Source: Prinia subflava
Taxonomy: Eukaryota; Chordata; Aves; Passeriformes; Cisticolidae
DNA: 64,000 nucleotides
NCBI RefSeq assembly: GCF_021018805.1
Contig: NC_086266.1
Span: forward strand, 5,952,001 to 6,016,000
Direction of reading: 5' to 3'
Shown here: in pieces, positions 24,650 to 37,271 of the stretch
How positions within the stretch are numbered: position 1 is the stretch's first letter
Layout: each line of letters begins with the position of its first letter
Notes under the pieces: generated by a model
What the model saw: only the letters and a program-made list of their open reading frames with translations
Database searches by the model: none
What the model was told of the DNA's origin: nothing
Program-made: the position numbers and the translations under genes

Positions 24650-24990
24650 AGTATTTTTTTCTGATGTTTTCACCATTAAAATGAATAAATAAAATAAAAA
24701 ATAAAATCATATTTATTTTATTAAAATACTATTAAATTTTATTTTATTAAAATACTATTAAATTTTATTTTATTAAAACAGAAAAGTTATGTAAAATGGA
24801 TATATATTTTATTTATATAAAACATATAAGAAATTTATTAAAATAATAAATGAGATTTTAATATGTTTTATTTATATAAGATATATGAAATTATTAAAAC
24901 AATAAAAAATCAAATAAAGTAAAAATTAAAATAAAATAAAATAAAATAAAATAAAATAAAATAAAATAAAATAAAAATAAAAATAAATGT
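24650..24990. repeat. AT-rich low-complexity block with (AAAAT)n array
   Basis: The block is almost pure A/T, made of repeats such as TTTTATTTTATTAAAATACTA. It ends in a pentanucleotide AAAAT array of about ten copies at 24927-24987. Confidence 0.9.
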
Positions 24991-25679
24991 AGTACCAGTC
25001 TCCCCCCAAGCACTGAGGACTTTTTGAAAGAATATTTTCAGCTTTAGCTCCCTCTGATCTACCACTCTAATTATATCAAATAATTCACCTGCAACACCAT
25101 AAAAAAAAAAAACCAAAAAAACCACCAAAACTGAAAGAAGGTTTATACCAACAAAAAATTTATCCCAGATAATAAGGTGAAAATTATTTTTTAATTTTGT
25201 TTTCAGTTATAAATGTATTAAAGCACAAGACAAAACCCAAGAGCAGCCAACAGGACCAATGCTGCCAGTTGGAAATGGGGATTTTGTTGGTGGCTGTTTC
25301 CATGCACCCTCAGCAGTGACACCAGGAACCGGCACAGGAGGAAGATTTTGTCTTTCTGCAGTTTGCAGTCTACGAGTGTTTTTCATCTACAACAAGAATT
25401 ACACTTGTGTACATAACTACAGTAGACAGGATAAATAGCACTGATTTCCAAGCATGCCTTTGTTTAAGGGAGGATAATATTTAATTTGAAATTCAGGATG
25501 GAAAGGACAATATTGACTTGGGAAAGGCTCATACTGCATGAAATGTTTGCTCTCCAATTTCTGTAGCTTAAGCAATTCCAAGGAAGGGAATCAAACCTTC
25601 ACACCCCAGACTATGAGGCACAAATTTATTTCTTACAAAGTCATTATTTCTAATAGATCTTTCTTTGTGCCAAGGTCTG

Positions 25680-26180
25680 ATTTTAGAAAACTTTATATAA
25701 ATAATAAACCTTTTTTATATATATATAAATAAACATACCTATTTATATTCATATACATATTTTTATATATAATAGATAGTATTTATATATGTCATCTATA
25801 TTTTTATATTATTTATATAAAACATATCTAAAACATTTATATTATATTATATTATATTATATTATATTATATTATATTATATTATATTATATTATATTAT
25901 ATTATATTATATTATATTATATTATATTATATGTTTTCTGTATTTGTAATATTTATATATTTATAATATATGCATATTCATATTAAATATATCTATTTAT
26001 ACATACATACATACATACATATGGCTTATATATTATATATATAATATATATAATATACATTATATATATTATATATATTATATATAAGGCTTATATATAT
26101 TATATATATATATATAAGGCTTATATATTTATATAGGGCTTATATATATATATAAGCCTTATATAAATAATATATATTTT
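25680..26180. repeat. AT-rich block with (ATATT)n array and TA palindromes
   Basis: About 18 copies of the pentamer ATATT occupy roughly 25838-25931. They are followed by TATATA-rich sequence with repeated AAGGCTTATATA units. One of these forms a perfect 22-bp palindrome at 26137-26158 (GGCTTATA centre TATAAGCC). Such arrays are unstable and can form cruciforms. Confidence 0.9.
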
Positions 26181-26625
26181 AGAAGAAATAGAAGGTTGTA
26201 GAGATTAGTTTGCAATTCCTCAGGTTTTCCTAAGGTTAAATTAAATCCTCCTCTGCTGATATGATAAAAAGCTTCCCTGAGAGGAGAGCCTGACTGGGAT
26301 TTCTGCAGTCCATCAGTGTCTGCTGCAGCAATTTTAATTTCTGAAAGGAAAAGCTGCAGCTTTGTGAGAGCTGCTGAGCCCCTGCTTCATTTTCATGCAG
26401 CACTGGTGGAACCAAGCATTTTTCAGGGTTTTGACAAAATGGAGCTTCCCTCACACACTTCCCTGGCTGTGAGCTCACGGTTTGCTGAGGTGCCTGTGAT
26501 GGCACAGGCAGAAATTCTGATTTCACCTGGAAAAAGAGCAGGGAAAAGCCAGGATGGGTCCAGCTCAGAGTAACTGGGTGTTCCCACGCTCCTCCAGGAG
26601 GCAGCAGCAGTATTTAGAAACTGCA

Positions 26626-26712
26626 ATTTAATAAATAAATTTAATTTAATAAATAAATTTAATTAATAAATTAATAAATTAAATTTCATAAATAAAACTA
26701 TTTAAAATAATT
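26626..26712. repeat. AT-rich tandem AATAAATTTA units
   Basis: Short imperfect tandem units of AATAAATTTA and TTAATAAA make up this stretch; it is simple low-complexity DNA. Confidence 0.7.
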
Positions 26713-29700
26713 AGGAAAAAAAACCAATTTGAAGACTTCATCCTCAGCCTGAATCACCCAGCAGTGCAGAGCCTGGGCTGCTTTGAAGGGTTGGGATTTC
26801 CCAGCTCCTTTTGCCCCCTCTCAGCCCCTCACTGTCCCTCCAAACGTGGGCACAGCAGTGGCAGAGGGGGAGCTGAACTGCCCTCTCCACCCTTCAGAGA
26901 AATGTCATTTCCAGTCAGAAAATGTTCTTGTTCTCAGCTCTCTCCCTCTGTCATGATTTTGTAAACCATTCTCTGCAAATCCCTCCCACTTAGGAATTTA
27001 GGCAGCAGAGCAGTGACAGCAGTGCCCAAGGAGCTTCAAACTTTCTGTCAATCTAATGGTTATATTCAAAAAAACAGATTGCTTTCTTTAAATCATCACA
27101 GTTCTTCAGCTTGTAGGCTTCCAGAGGTCAGGGAGTGGGGAAACTGCAGAAAAAGCCAAAAAAGGGCCAAGAAGACCACAGGGGACAATGGCACATGTGC
27201 AGCCTGTAGGAACAGAGCTGAATTTAGGCACACTCTTCTTTTCTAGGCTGTTTTGATAAGGGCTGTAAAACTGAACACATCCAGCCACCAGATAAATACA
27301 ATTAATGTGTTTTAGCTGCCTGCTCCTGTCCTTCCTCCCTCAGCACCAGGCTGGGCAGCTCAGCCCACACAGGCACCAAGAGGTAACAGGGCTGAAAATG
27401 TCACTAAAACCTCTTTAAACTCTGCTTTAACTCACATCAGCAATCTCAGGGATTTATTTACACTCCATCAGCTGCACTTGGCAGGGGCCTGTTTGTTTCA
27501 GGGCTGAGGAGCCAAAGCCCTAAATCAGAAAGGAAATTGTGTTTTATGATATGTCACCAAACACGCTCAGACTGACCCACAGAAAGGTTCAGAAGGAATT
27601 GATGAAGATGGGTACCAAGCTCTTCACCACACACACACACAAATAAAAAGATTTCTGAGGACTGAAGGGTTAAGGGAATGCAATGGAAAATAAAGATGTT
27701 GGCATTGGAATGCACAGCACTTAATGCATTTTTCTTTTTAACAGTCTGAAGACTGCAAGCCCAAAGCAGACACTGAATTGATTTACATTTTATTTGATTC
27801 TGGTTTCCTGCATTTAAAAATAAGAGATGTTTGGATTCAATTATTTCTTTAAAGTATGCACACACCCACTCAATAGAGTCCACATTTGCATTCACAGAAA
27901 GGGAATTACTTACCAGCTTTCCTGAGAAAATACTGCTTAAAATTGATAAGCAACAAAAAAGAGGAGCAGGAAAACTACAAATATTAACACAAAGTGGACC
28001 CAGAGCACTCCTGCATGATCAGCCTGTACCAGACAAATGTTTTAATTGCATTTTGGGGAGGAAAAATGCAATTTTTGCTTCTCTGAGCTGCTCAGCAGTG
28101 AGGGAAGTGGCCTCTGTCACCTGTTCTTCCATTTCTGTCCCCACAGGTCCACGTGGAGCCCTGCCCAGACCATGGCCACGCTGTCCCCTCCCTCCTGTGA
28201 GGCACCACGAGGGGCAGGAGAAGTCACCTCTGCCATCTGGGCTTCCCTGTGACCTCTCAACAGAAACATGCAGAGATTTCTCCGTTCCTCCATTCCATTA
28301 TTCAGAGATCTCAACTTTTCCTCATATTCACAGAGACCATTCAGGCCCTGCCTACAGAGTTGGGTTGAAATAATCAAATCCCACTCTCCTGCAGAGGTTG
28401 TTTTCTTCCTATCTCACCTACAGAAGAGAAAGTTCTGGGCCATTCAAGATGACCAAATGTTTTCTTTGATGCCAGAAGGAATCTTTACACCTTTTTGTTG
28501 CTGAAAAAAGCAGATCCTCCTAATCAGGCTGTAAAACTCCAGCAGGTTGGTCATGAGTGAGGCAACCAAACCAGAGCAGGGACACCAGCTCCTGACCAAC
28601 AGGCATTATTGTCCAGGATAAGCACTTGTGATGCTTATTTAAGTGGAATAAGAAATATCCATGCATGTGTGTCCCCAGCAGCTTCATGCATGTTCATGCA
28701 TGAAGGAAATGCTGCTCTCAGGGGGCTGCAGCACACGGTGCCTGTTTATTGGAGCACTGGAGATGGGTGAGTTTGGAACAGGAGGGAACAAAAAGCAGGA
28801 GGGAGGGAGGTCAACAGCCAAGCTACCCAGTAGGAATGTGAAAGCTGAATTTTAATATAGCTGATGAATTAGTGGTGCTTCCAAAGTGTGTGAAATCCAA
28901 TTAGCCTCTGGGAGAAAGGTTAGTTTGTTATCCCCACTCCCTATGCATATGGAGGAGACCATGAAACAGATATTCAGGCTGTGGATTCTTTTTAACCAGA
29001 AGAAAGGCTTGCTCTGGCATTCATGAGGGTTTTACGCCGGGGATAAATGTGCTGTGAGGTTTGGGGGAACAAAGAGCACAGCCATGCAAACCCAGCTATA
29101 AAACATCACCATTTCTCCAGCCAGAAAACCATGGATGAGGAATTCTGGGGAGGCAGATTGACTTTGAAAGGAGACTGCCAGCACAAACAGCCCCAGAACA
29201 GGTAGCACTCAGGAACTGAGAAAACTGAATCCTCACCAGCATCCCCTCATCACTCCTGAGAGGAAAATGTAGTTTTGGATGACAGAAGAGCAGCAGAGAC
29301 TTTGGAAGGAGCACAACTGCATGGCCAAAGTCAAGCAGCACTGATTGAAATGGGAGTCCTGAAGGGCAGGACACAGGGAGATGAGGCTGGAATATCCATT
29401 CATGGGATTTCCAACTCCAACAAACTCCTAAAATCTCCAGCTGTTGCTGATCCTGTTGTGCACAGTTTCATAAAAGGGGGAGGCTGATGTTCAGCTTTGG
29501 GCAGGTCTCTCCTGAGTGGGGCACTGACAGTGATGAGGAGATTTTGGGAAATAACTCCTCACCCTGCTTACAACACAAACACATGGATGGTTTAGGATTG
29601 ATGTACTCATGCATTTCCATTTCCAGGGTAAATCCACTGTCCTTCAACCCACCCCTTCTTCCCAACTGCTGCCATGGAAGGAGAGGCCAACATCCCAGCA

Positions 29701-32392
29701 CAAGGAAAGCTCTGGGAAAATGGAGATGGCACAAAATATCTATATTTGTTCCTACATCCTCCATGATGCAGTGTAAAGAGACACAAGAGAAAATTCTGTC
29801 TCCAGTAGTCAGCCAGAGTGACAAAAGAAATGACATTAAATGTGATTTTGTGTCCCTGTGACACGTGGATGTGTTTTACTCACTGAGGCAGCCTCGCTGA
29901 GAAATGGAGTTATTTGAGGTTGTCCCATGTCCTGCTGACACCAGGAACTTCCCTCCAAAAGAAGTGCTGGGGGAAAATGAGTGTCAGACTTGTTTTTATC
30001 AGTGCACCAGCAGAGTTCAGGGATATTTCAGTTCCAGTCAGGCACCAGCACTCCTTTGAAGGAACCAGTTTTGCCCTGGTTGTGTCTCTGCTGGCACAGC
30101 AGCACACTGACAATAAGGGACACCCTCATCCTCCCTGGCACTTGTGGTAGACAGATTTTGTTGATTAGGATTGAGTAAGTGACAAAAAAAAGCACAAATC
30201 TCGCTCTAAAAGGTACAGTGGCCTGGCCTTGTTTGGCCTACAGAATCTTCTTTTCAAGAGTGGGAAATTAAAAAAAAATTAAAAAATCAAAACAAAACAA
30301 CAAAAACAAACAAAAAAACCCAACAGAATAAATCAAGACAGTAACAGGATAAATGCTTTCCCCCATTTTATTTGGCACTTTGGCAAATTTCTGGACTCTT
30401 CTGTGCCATCCTGGGCTTCCCCACCCAGGGAAGACACAGGCACAGGGTGTGCACCCCAATCCTTTCGGGTGTGAGGGGGGCACAGGTACAGGCTTTGCCC
30501 CTCTGTTTTGTACATCTGTAAAACCCCACACACTTCCCCATCCAGGGAGATGTTGAGGAGTTGATATTTTTAACTTCCTGCTCTCAACCTTCATGGGAAA
30601 AAAAAGACACCAGTGTGAAGTATTCAACCTCTAATTTAATCAACTCTTCCTAATTCATCTCCAAACCTGGTGAGGGATAAACTGTCCCATCCTCCAGCAG
30701 TATAAATTCATTTACAGCCCATGGATACAAGTCAGCCAAATTCTCAGATATACATGGGAAGATGCAACTGGTCTGTGTCTAATTAACACTGGCTTTGCAT
30801 TTCATCTGGCTCAAAGCATCAGTGCTGTTGCTCAATTCCTTAAATATTCTGTAAAGGCTCCTAGAGGCATTTTGACTCGTTAAATTTCAGTGTTTGCCAG
30901 GATCTTTATCACACTGTTAATTCTGGAGATTAATGGGAATTAAAAATGGTGGCCTTTAAAAATTAAATTGTAACAGATGCTACATGAAATCTAAAGGAAA
31001 GTAACAATTGTTATCAAGCTGTTCTTCCAGGGAGCTAAATTTTCTTCCTTAATTACAATTCTGAACCTGTTCTTTGTGTTTTGGGAGATATCCTGAATTT
31101 ACAGTGAATGCATATCCCCTCCCTATCAGAAGAGTTTTGTTTTCACCCTAATTTCTCTTAATCTTTGAATAAAGCTATTAATTTTTTTCCTAATTAACAG
31201 GTCTTTTCACTCAGCTGACAGCGAACAGAGTAGTGGAAAATTCAACATTATGTCCTGAGCTAAACCATATTAGGGTAGAAATTAACAGTGTTAAGCAGGC
31301 TGGGAGATAAAAATGCTTTGTATAGCACATGTAGAGAGGCTGCTGAAATGGATGTCCCAAAGCCTTTCACACTAAAATACCTTTTTTTGGCCTTTTTTTT
31401 GCAATGTATTTCAGCCCTTCCACATCTGCAGCGCCGGTGACAGCAACGTTAATGGAATAATTGATGCAGGAGTAGTGCAATAGATGATGTGTAAAATGGC
31501 AGGCTGCAGAATTGTCTGGAGTGAGTTCAAGTGTTTCTGCAGTGAAAAATGTCCTGTTTTACACTCCCCTCACGTCTCCCTGCTGCTGCGTGAGCAGATC
31601 TCATTTGGAGACGATCCCGGGGTGCAGTTGATTTACTGGCGGGATTCCAGGAGGTGAAAACCTTCCTGCCCCAACCAAAGAGCACCTGGGAGAGGCATTC
31701 CAGGGCTCACACTGCTCTGGGGAGAAATTCAAATTGTAATAAACACAGGGTGGATCTGCGCCACTGAGCAGAACAGCACCTGCTTAGAGAAACAAAAATA
31801 TGACTTTTTAATATCTGACCTTTCTTTTTTGCCATATAAAATATTACGTGATGGAAGGAGGGGGAATGGGAAGAACAGGAGTTTTTAAAATTATGATGCA
31901 ATTAATTTCTGCTCCTGTGAAACATGCAAGAGCCATTACATTTGCATGGCATTTCTCATCAAATGGGTTGTAGACTACTGAAGCAATTAGAAACTAATTG
32001 CTGTGAGATTCCCCCAAGAGATATAGGATGGAATATATATTCCATGGTGGCCAGAGGCTCACAAACACAAGGGTATCTGCTCCTTTGCAATCTCTAGGAG
32101 ACAGCACATTGCACCTCTGGAATGGTGCAGGGGTGAGGAGCTCACAGAGCAGACACTGACAGGCCCTTTGTGCACTGGGGGATAATTGGGAACGGCTTTG
32201 CCTGTTTGAACCATGGAAATCATGCACTGGGATTTTTAACTCCTCCATCCTCTGCTGCATCAGCTCTTCACCTATCTGTGGATGCTGAAAACCTGACCAG
32301 AGAGAGAAATCAGGCAACAGCCTATGTGAAATTTAGCCACACAGCTTTCTCACACTGACCTGGGAGGTGTGAGGAGAAACCCAAAACCATCC

Positions 32393-32580
32393 TTGGAAGG
32401 TGAAAGGCTGTCAGCAGGTGGGGTTTTTTTAACATGTTATTTACCTTGAAAAACGGTCAAGGGGTGCTGTTCTGAGTGTCCAATTATTTCTCTTGCTTGA
32501 TTTGTCTGTATAAAGGACAATTTTAAATAAAATCTGGCTCTTTGCCTCTGAGAATAGAGTCAGTGTCAGTTGTTATTCCA
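32393..32580 (+). mobile_element. Possible short solo LTR
   Basis: An exact 6-bp direct repeat, CCATCC, lies at 32387-32392 and 32581-32586. The enclosed 188 bp begins TTGGAAGG and ends TTATTCCA, giving near-inverted ends. It contains a TATA box (TGTATAAAGG near 32508) followed by AATAAA near 32527, the expected order for an LTR. The short length and non-canonical first base make this tentative. Confidence 0.3.
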
Positions 32581-35103
32581 CCATCCCTAATCAGATGCTG
32601 ACACCTCTCCTCCTCTCTCCAGCTCCTCCCCAGCCCTCACCCCTACAAACTGAGGGTCATTTCATGGTAAATGGATCCTTTCTGCTGGTGTGAAGGGCAC
32701 CAGCCTGGCCTCTGCCATGCCCTGCTCCCCTGTGCTGCCACAGGAGCTGGCCTGAGCTGTCACTCCCCTGGCACTCTGCTGAGAGGCAGCAATGAACACA
32801 GGGAGCACCTCACAGTGGTCTTCACCCTTCCAGGGGTAGAAATTGTAGATTCTTTCCTCCCCTGACCCTTCCTGCTGAGCCTCACCTCTGCACAAAAGAG
32901 TTTCTTGTTCCCTGGCAGGTTTTGAGTCAGCTGCTGATCTCAATTATGTTCAATTATGATCTCTGCCCACCAGCACTGGGTCAGAGCATTCTGAGTCCTC
33001 TCTGTGCCTGTGACCAGTAACTTTGCAACTCCAGTTGAACAAAAGGATGTTAAATAACCCATTGTGGGGTTCAGCAAAGCTGACACATTAAAAACAGCCA
33101 TGAAAAGATGCAGGTGTTGTGTTGGCTTGGCTCGTCATTGTGGGTTTTTTTAATTTTGTTGTGGATGCCAGGAAGGAAACAAGGTTTGGTGTCTGCTCAG
33201 GATGGGAATGGTGCTCACACACAAACAGGCATTGAAGAGGGGCTGAGGATCCAGTTTGGAACAGAGTGCAAACAGAAGGGCCAAAGCCACCCTGACACGT
33301 GAGCCTCTCATTGAAATCCACTGAATCCCAGCATCAACAGGGCTTCACTCCCTGATCATACTGACAGCACTGCTGAAAATTTGTATTTTCAGTTCTTCCC
33401 CTGCAAATGTTTCACGGCCTCCCCTTGCTGCCTTCCCCCTTCATCCCAGACCCAGATCATCCCTGAATCTTGGGATAGCAGGGTTAAGTGGAGAGAGGTA
33501 ATTGTAACCAAACCAGTGCTGTGCTTTCCTTGGTGTCTCTGAAGGAATCTTGTTCAGAACAGATACCTCCATCCAGAATATGGTGCTGAAGGTCACAAAA
33601 ATGTCACAGTGCTAAAACAACTTCCTCTAATTTCCCCCTGTGTGCCCAGGCAGTGAAACATCTGTCTGTAACCAAATAAGGCAACACACGAACATCCTTA
33701 AAAAAGAATTAGGGAATCATGTCCTGACAATTAACATGCTGGTGCAGTCAATTCCTGGAACATCAACTCAGCCATGGTACTTGCACACTACAACAGCTTA
33801 ACAAGCATTTTGCTTTTGCTGTCTTGAACTCAAACATGCTGAAGTAATTTTAAAAACCTGACACTCTCCTCCCTTTGTAGTCCAGGCTAAATATTTTGTT
33901 TCTTTCCTCCAGAGAATACATAATCTGCACTACTGTCTTGTTTTAGTTCTAAGGCAGCCTTCTTAGACAAAAGAAAAATACTGCCTGCCTAGAAAATCAG
34001 CCTTAGATAATGAATGGAACATTCTCTTTGCAGCTCCTTCCCACTTCTTTGTAACACCAAGTATTAAATTCACTTATCCAAGCTGACTTATATTTAATTT
34101 TTTACTGACAACTCTGCTGTCCCTTTCCCTGGTTATCTGATCTGGTCCTGCAGATGCACCCCTTGTCCCTGGGTGTGTTTAAGTCACAGTTTTCTTCTGC
34201 TGGGTTCTGCCCATGGAAATCCCAGCCTGGGCACCCACAGCCTGGCTGGGGTGGGCTCCTGCCAAGAGCAGGGGAAGCTCCCCAGGTCCCTGTGTGCAAA
34301 CCAAAGGGTTTACAGCATTTTAATCTCCTGGCTACTCTGTGAGATGCTGTTTTGCACCCAGATCTCCTTCACTGGGAGCAAACCCAGACTGTACAAACAC
34401 ACATTTGTTTAAGGACCACCAGGTGGTCACAGAACTAAGCATTACATCACAATAACATATTGACTCATTTAAAAAGAGCGCTATTCTGCCTATTGCATGT
34501 AAAATTTAGGCCAGTGAGTGGCAGAAAAAGTTTCCAGTCTTCCCCAGAACAGATGTTTTTATTTCTCTCCAGGATGCAAATGGAAATCTGGGAAACCTTA
34601 TCTCATGACCTGAGCCTTTGCCTTTGTAATCCCATTTAAGGCACCCATTTAATCGCATTTCAACTCACCTAGACTGAATTAGAAATAAAGCATCACTTTT
34701 GTAAGGTCTGCCACTGTGCTGCAGTCATCCACTCCAATTCTGCATTAAAGGGACATATCTGAAGAGCCTTGGGGTGCTTTTATTCAGTCCTTTCCAGCTC
34801 CTCTGATGATGATGAGGGATGTCCCAGAATTTGGGAGAATTTGGGGGAATTTTGGGTTTACCCTGGCAAGCACACACAGCCTGTCTGAGCCCTGGACATG
34901 AGAGCTGAGAGCTGCTCCTGGAGCTGTGTGTGGGGCAGAATTCAAACAAAGTGACACAGGTACATTGAAACAAATAATGGGGTACAAACAGCAGCTGTGT
35001 CCCATGTTGTGGTGCCTCGGGTACATATAAAAAATAAAGCCATTCATTAAAAAAAAAAGCCTTCTACTAGATTTAATTTTGAATGTGCTCATGAGAACTT
35101 GGT

Positions 35104-35389
35104 GGGCTTTTTTGTTTGTTTTGGTTTTGGTTTTGGTTTTTTGTTTTGGTTTGGGTTTGGGGGGGGGGTTGTATGGGTTTTTTTGTTGTTTTTGTTTGTT
35201 TGTTTTGTGTGTTGCTTTTTGGTTTGGTTGGTTTTTTTGTTTGGGTTTTTTTTGGTTTGGTTTGGTTTGTTTTTGTTTTTGGGGGTTTTTTTGGTTTTTT
35301 TGGTTTTGTTTTTTGGGGTTTTTTTGTTTATTTTGTTTTTTGTTTTTTGGGGGTTTTTTGGGGTTTTTTTGTTTTTTGTTTTTTTTAGC
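35104..35389. repeat. G/T-only low-complexity tract with G runs
   Basis: The plus strand is almost entirely T and G for about 285 bases, with units such as TTTGG, TTTTG and GGGTTTTTT. There are a run of ten G at 35159-35168 and several further runs of three to five G separated by T6-T7. The minus strand, which is the DCX sense strand, is A/C-only. The open frames here (Phe/Gly/Leu on plus, Lys/Pro/Asn on minus) are by-products of the composition. Confidence 0.95.
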
Positions 35390-36444
35390 AGGTAGCATCA
35401 TAGCTACACACAAGGAAAGGCATCCAATTTGAATGTGTATGTATTCCTCACGCTGTAATTTCCCAGCCCTGGTTACAGCCCCTAACAAGATGATGTTGCT
35501 CTCTTGTTTGTGTGCACAGCCCCGCCTGCCACTTGGGGGTTAATGAATGATAGCAAGCAAAGGCATGGAAATAAAATTAGCAATGCCCAGAGCAACCCAC
35601 TTTATCAAACTCACCAGTTTATAGGATTAGCAATGGATTCTGTGCAAATCTCTGCTATGGGTATTACCAGCAAGATTTCTGCCAATTAGCAGTAACAGTG
35701 CAGATTATTTGGGAAGAGTTAAAAGCTCCCTGTACTTTCAAACTGTGTTGTTGGGACACCATTTCAAGCATTCAATCCCACTTCCAGGATTAGTTTTGTT
35801 CATCTCCCAAGTGCTATTTGATTTCTCACACGTTTCCTGAGGCAGTGAGGAAGGATGGATTGTTCATTTTCTCAGATAAATCTTGCAATTTGGAGCTGCT
35901 CTGGGTTCAGAACAGGCTGCCCTCAGCAGAACCCCCAGGTTCTGCACTCCTCTGTGATCCTGAGCACACAGAGCCCACCGGGGAAATCCCTGCTGAATTC
36001 AGGAGGGATCAGGACCAAACCCCCAGGGCAATCAAGGACCTGAGGGAAAGAATCCCTGGGTTTCATTTCCCAGAAATGCTGGGAAAGATGAAAGTTTGAC
36101 AGGAAAGGTTCACACATTTGGCAGAAGGCTCTCTGAATGTGGAACCTCAGAGTGGAATAGAAATAAAAGCAAGTTTTGATACAGAAGAATAAAGGGTGTC
36201 TAAAGCAAGAATTGCTGAGGCAGTTATTACTGGACAACTAAGAAAGCAAAGGTTAAGTCGAGTTGGAAGAGGTTTTATGGCTGGAGCAAAGGATGTGTTG
36301 ACCACAAATAAAAAAGATGATTTTAGCAAGCAGAAATAAGTCTTAAAAAGCAAAAGATACCATAGGCAAACAAAACCCCATGTTTTCACCAAGTAGAAAC
36401 AATGTCTAAGGATTTTCCACTGCAAGAAAACAGAAAAACAACTT

Positions 36445-36809
36445 TGAGCTTAAACTGTAACATAATATGTGGAATTGCATTTTACTGAAATCTAAACTAC
36501 AACAATAATACGGTAATGGTAGTAGTTATGGTAGGCTAGAGGTAAATGTAAAGGTGTTGTGTGTGATGCTGATTGGTTTTTATGTATTAAGATGTTCAGC
36601 AAAGAAAAATAATGCATATAATGCTATATAATGCATTATTAACCAGAACCAAAGGGGCTTCAGGCTTGCCTATGAGCTGGAGCTGGCAGCTTTAGGCTGG
36701 GCTCTGTCAGCCACCACCCAGGACTGCTGTGACATCTTCTGTACAATAAACAGAATTTAAAAAAAATAAACAGAAGAGCCTCCTGTAGCCCAAACATCCT
36801 CCACTGACA
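36445..36809 (+). mobile_element. Probable solo LTR
   Basis: The 365-bp segment starts TGAGCTTAAAC and ends CCACTGACA. It is flanked by an exact 6-bp direct repeat, CAACTT, at 36439-36444 and 36810-36815. It holds a TATA-like TGCTATATAATGC near 36630 and polyadenylation signals (ACAATAAACAG and AAATAAACAG near 36743-36770). The order fits an LTR on the plus strand. Sequence just upstream (36138-36438) also looks repeat-derived, so the true element might be longer. Confidence 0.45.
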
Positions 36810-37251
36810 CAACTTCTACACAGGAATGTGTTGGTAGGTGCCACTTGAGCAGCAGCAGAGCTCAGCCTGTCCCCAGCAGGGGAACATTCCTGATGGAACA
36901 CAGCTCCTAAAACCTGCAGCTCTCCTGTGGGCATCAGGACAGCAAATCCATGTACAGATGTCATCAGAAAATCAGATTAGAAAAGGGAAACTTCATGGAA
37001 AGTGGACTTTTCCCAAATACTCAAACCTACAAGGCTGAAACTGGTGCCATGGTAGAGAAAACACCCCTTGGAAAGCCAAGTTTTTTGAGGGGAGGGCCAT
37101 TTGTTCTGCTTCTCTACAACCAAGTTTTTATAAATTAATGAACTTCCAAGGCAGCAGCCTCTCATGTGTGCACAGAGGATTATTTGGAGCCCTGGGGGAG
37201 GTGTGAGCTTGTCCCACTCTGCAGGACAAAGGTGCTGAGTTTGGTCTGGTT

Positions 37252-37271
37252 ACACACACACACACACACAC
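37252..37271. repeat. (CA)n microsatellite
   Basis: About ten uninterrupted CA dinucleotides lie here, followed by a CAGACACAC variant. Confidence 0.9.

Noticed and set aside
34784..35488. 234-residue Lys/Asn/Pro-rich minus-strand open frame
   Set aside because: It is generated by the A/C-only complement of the G/T tract; low complexity only.
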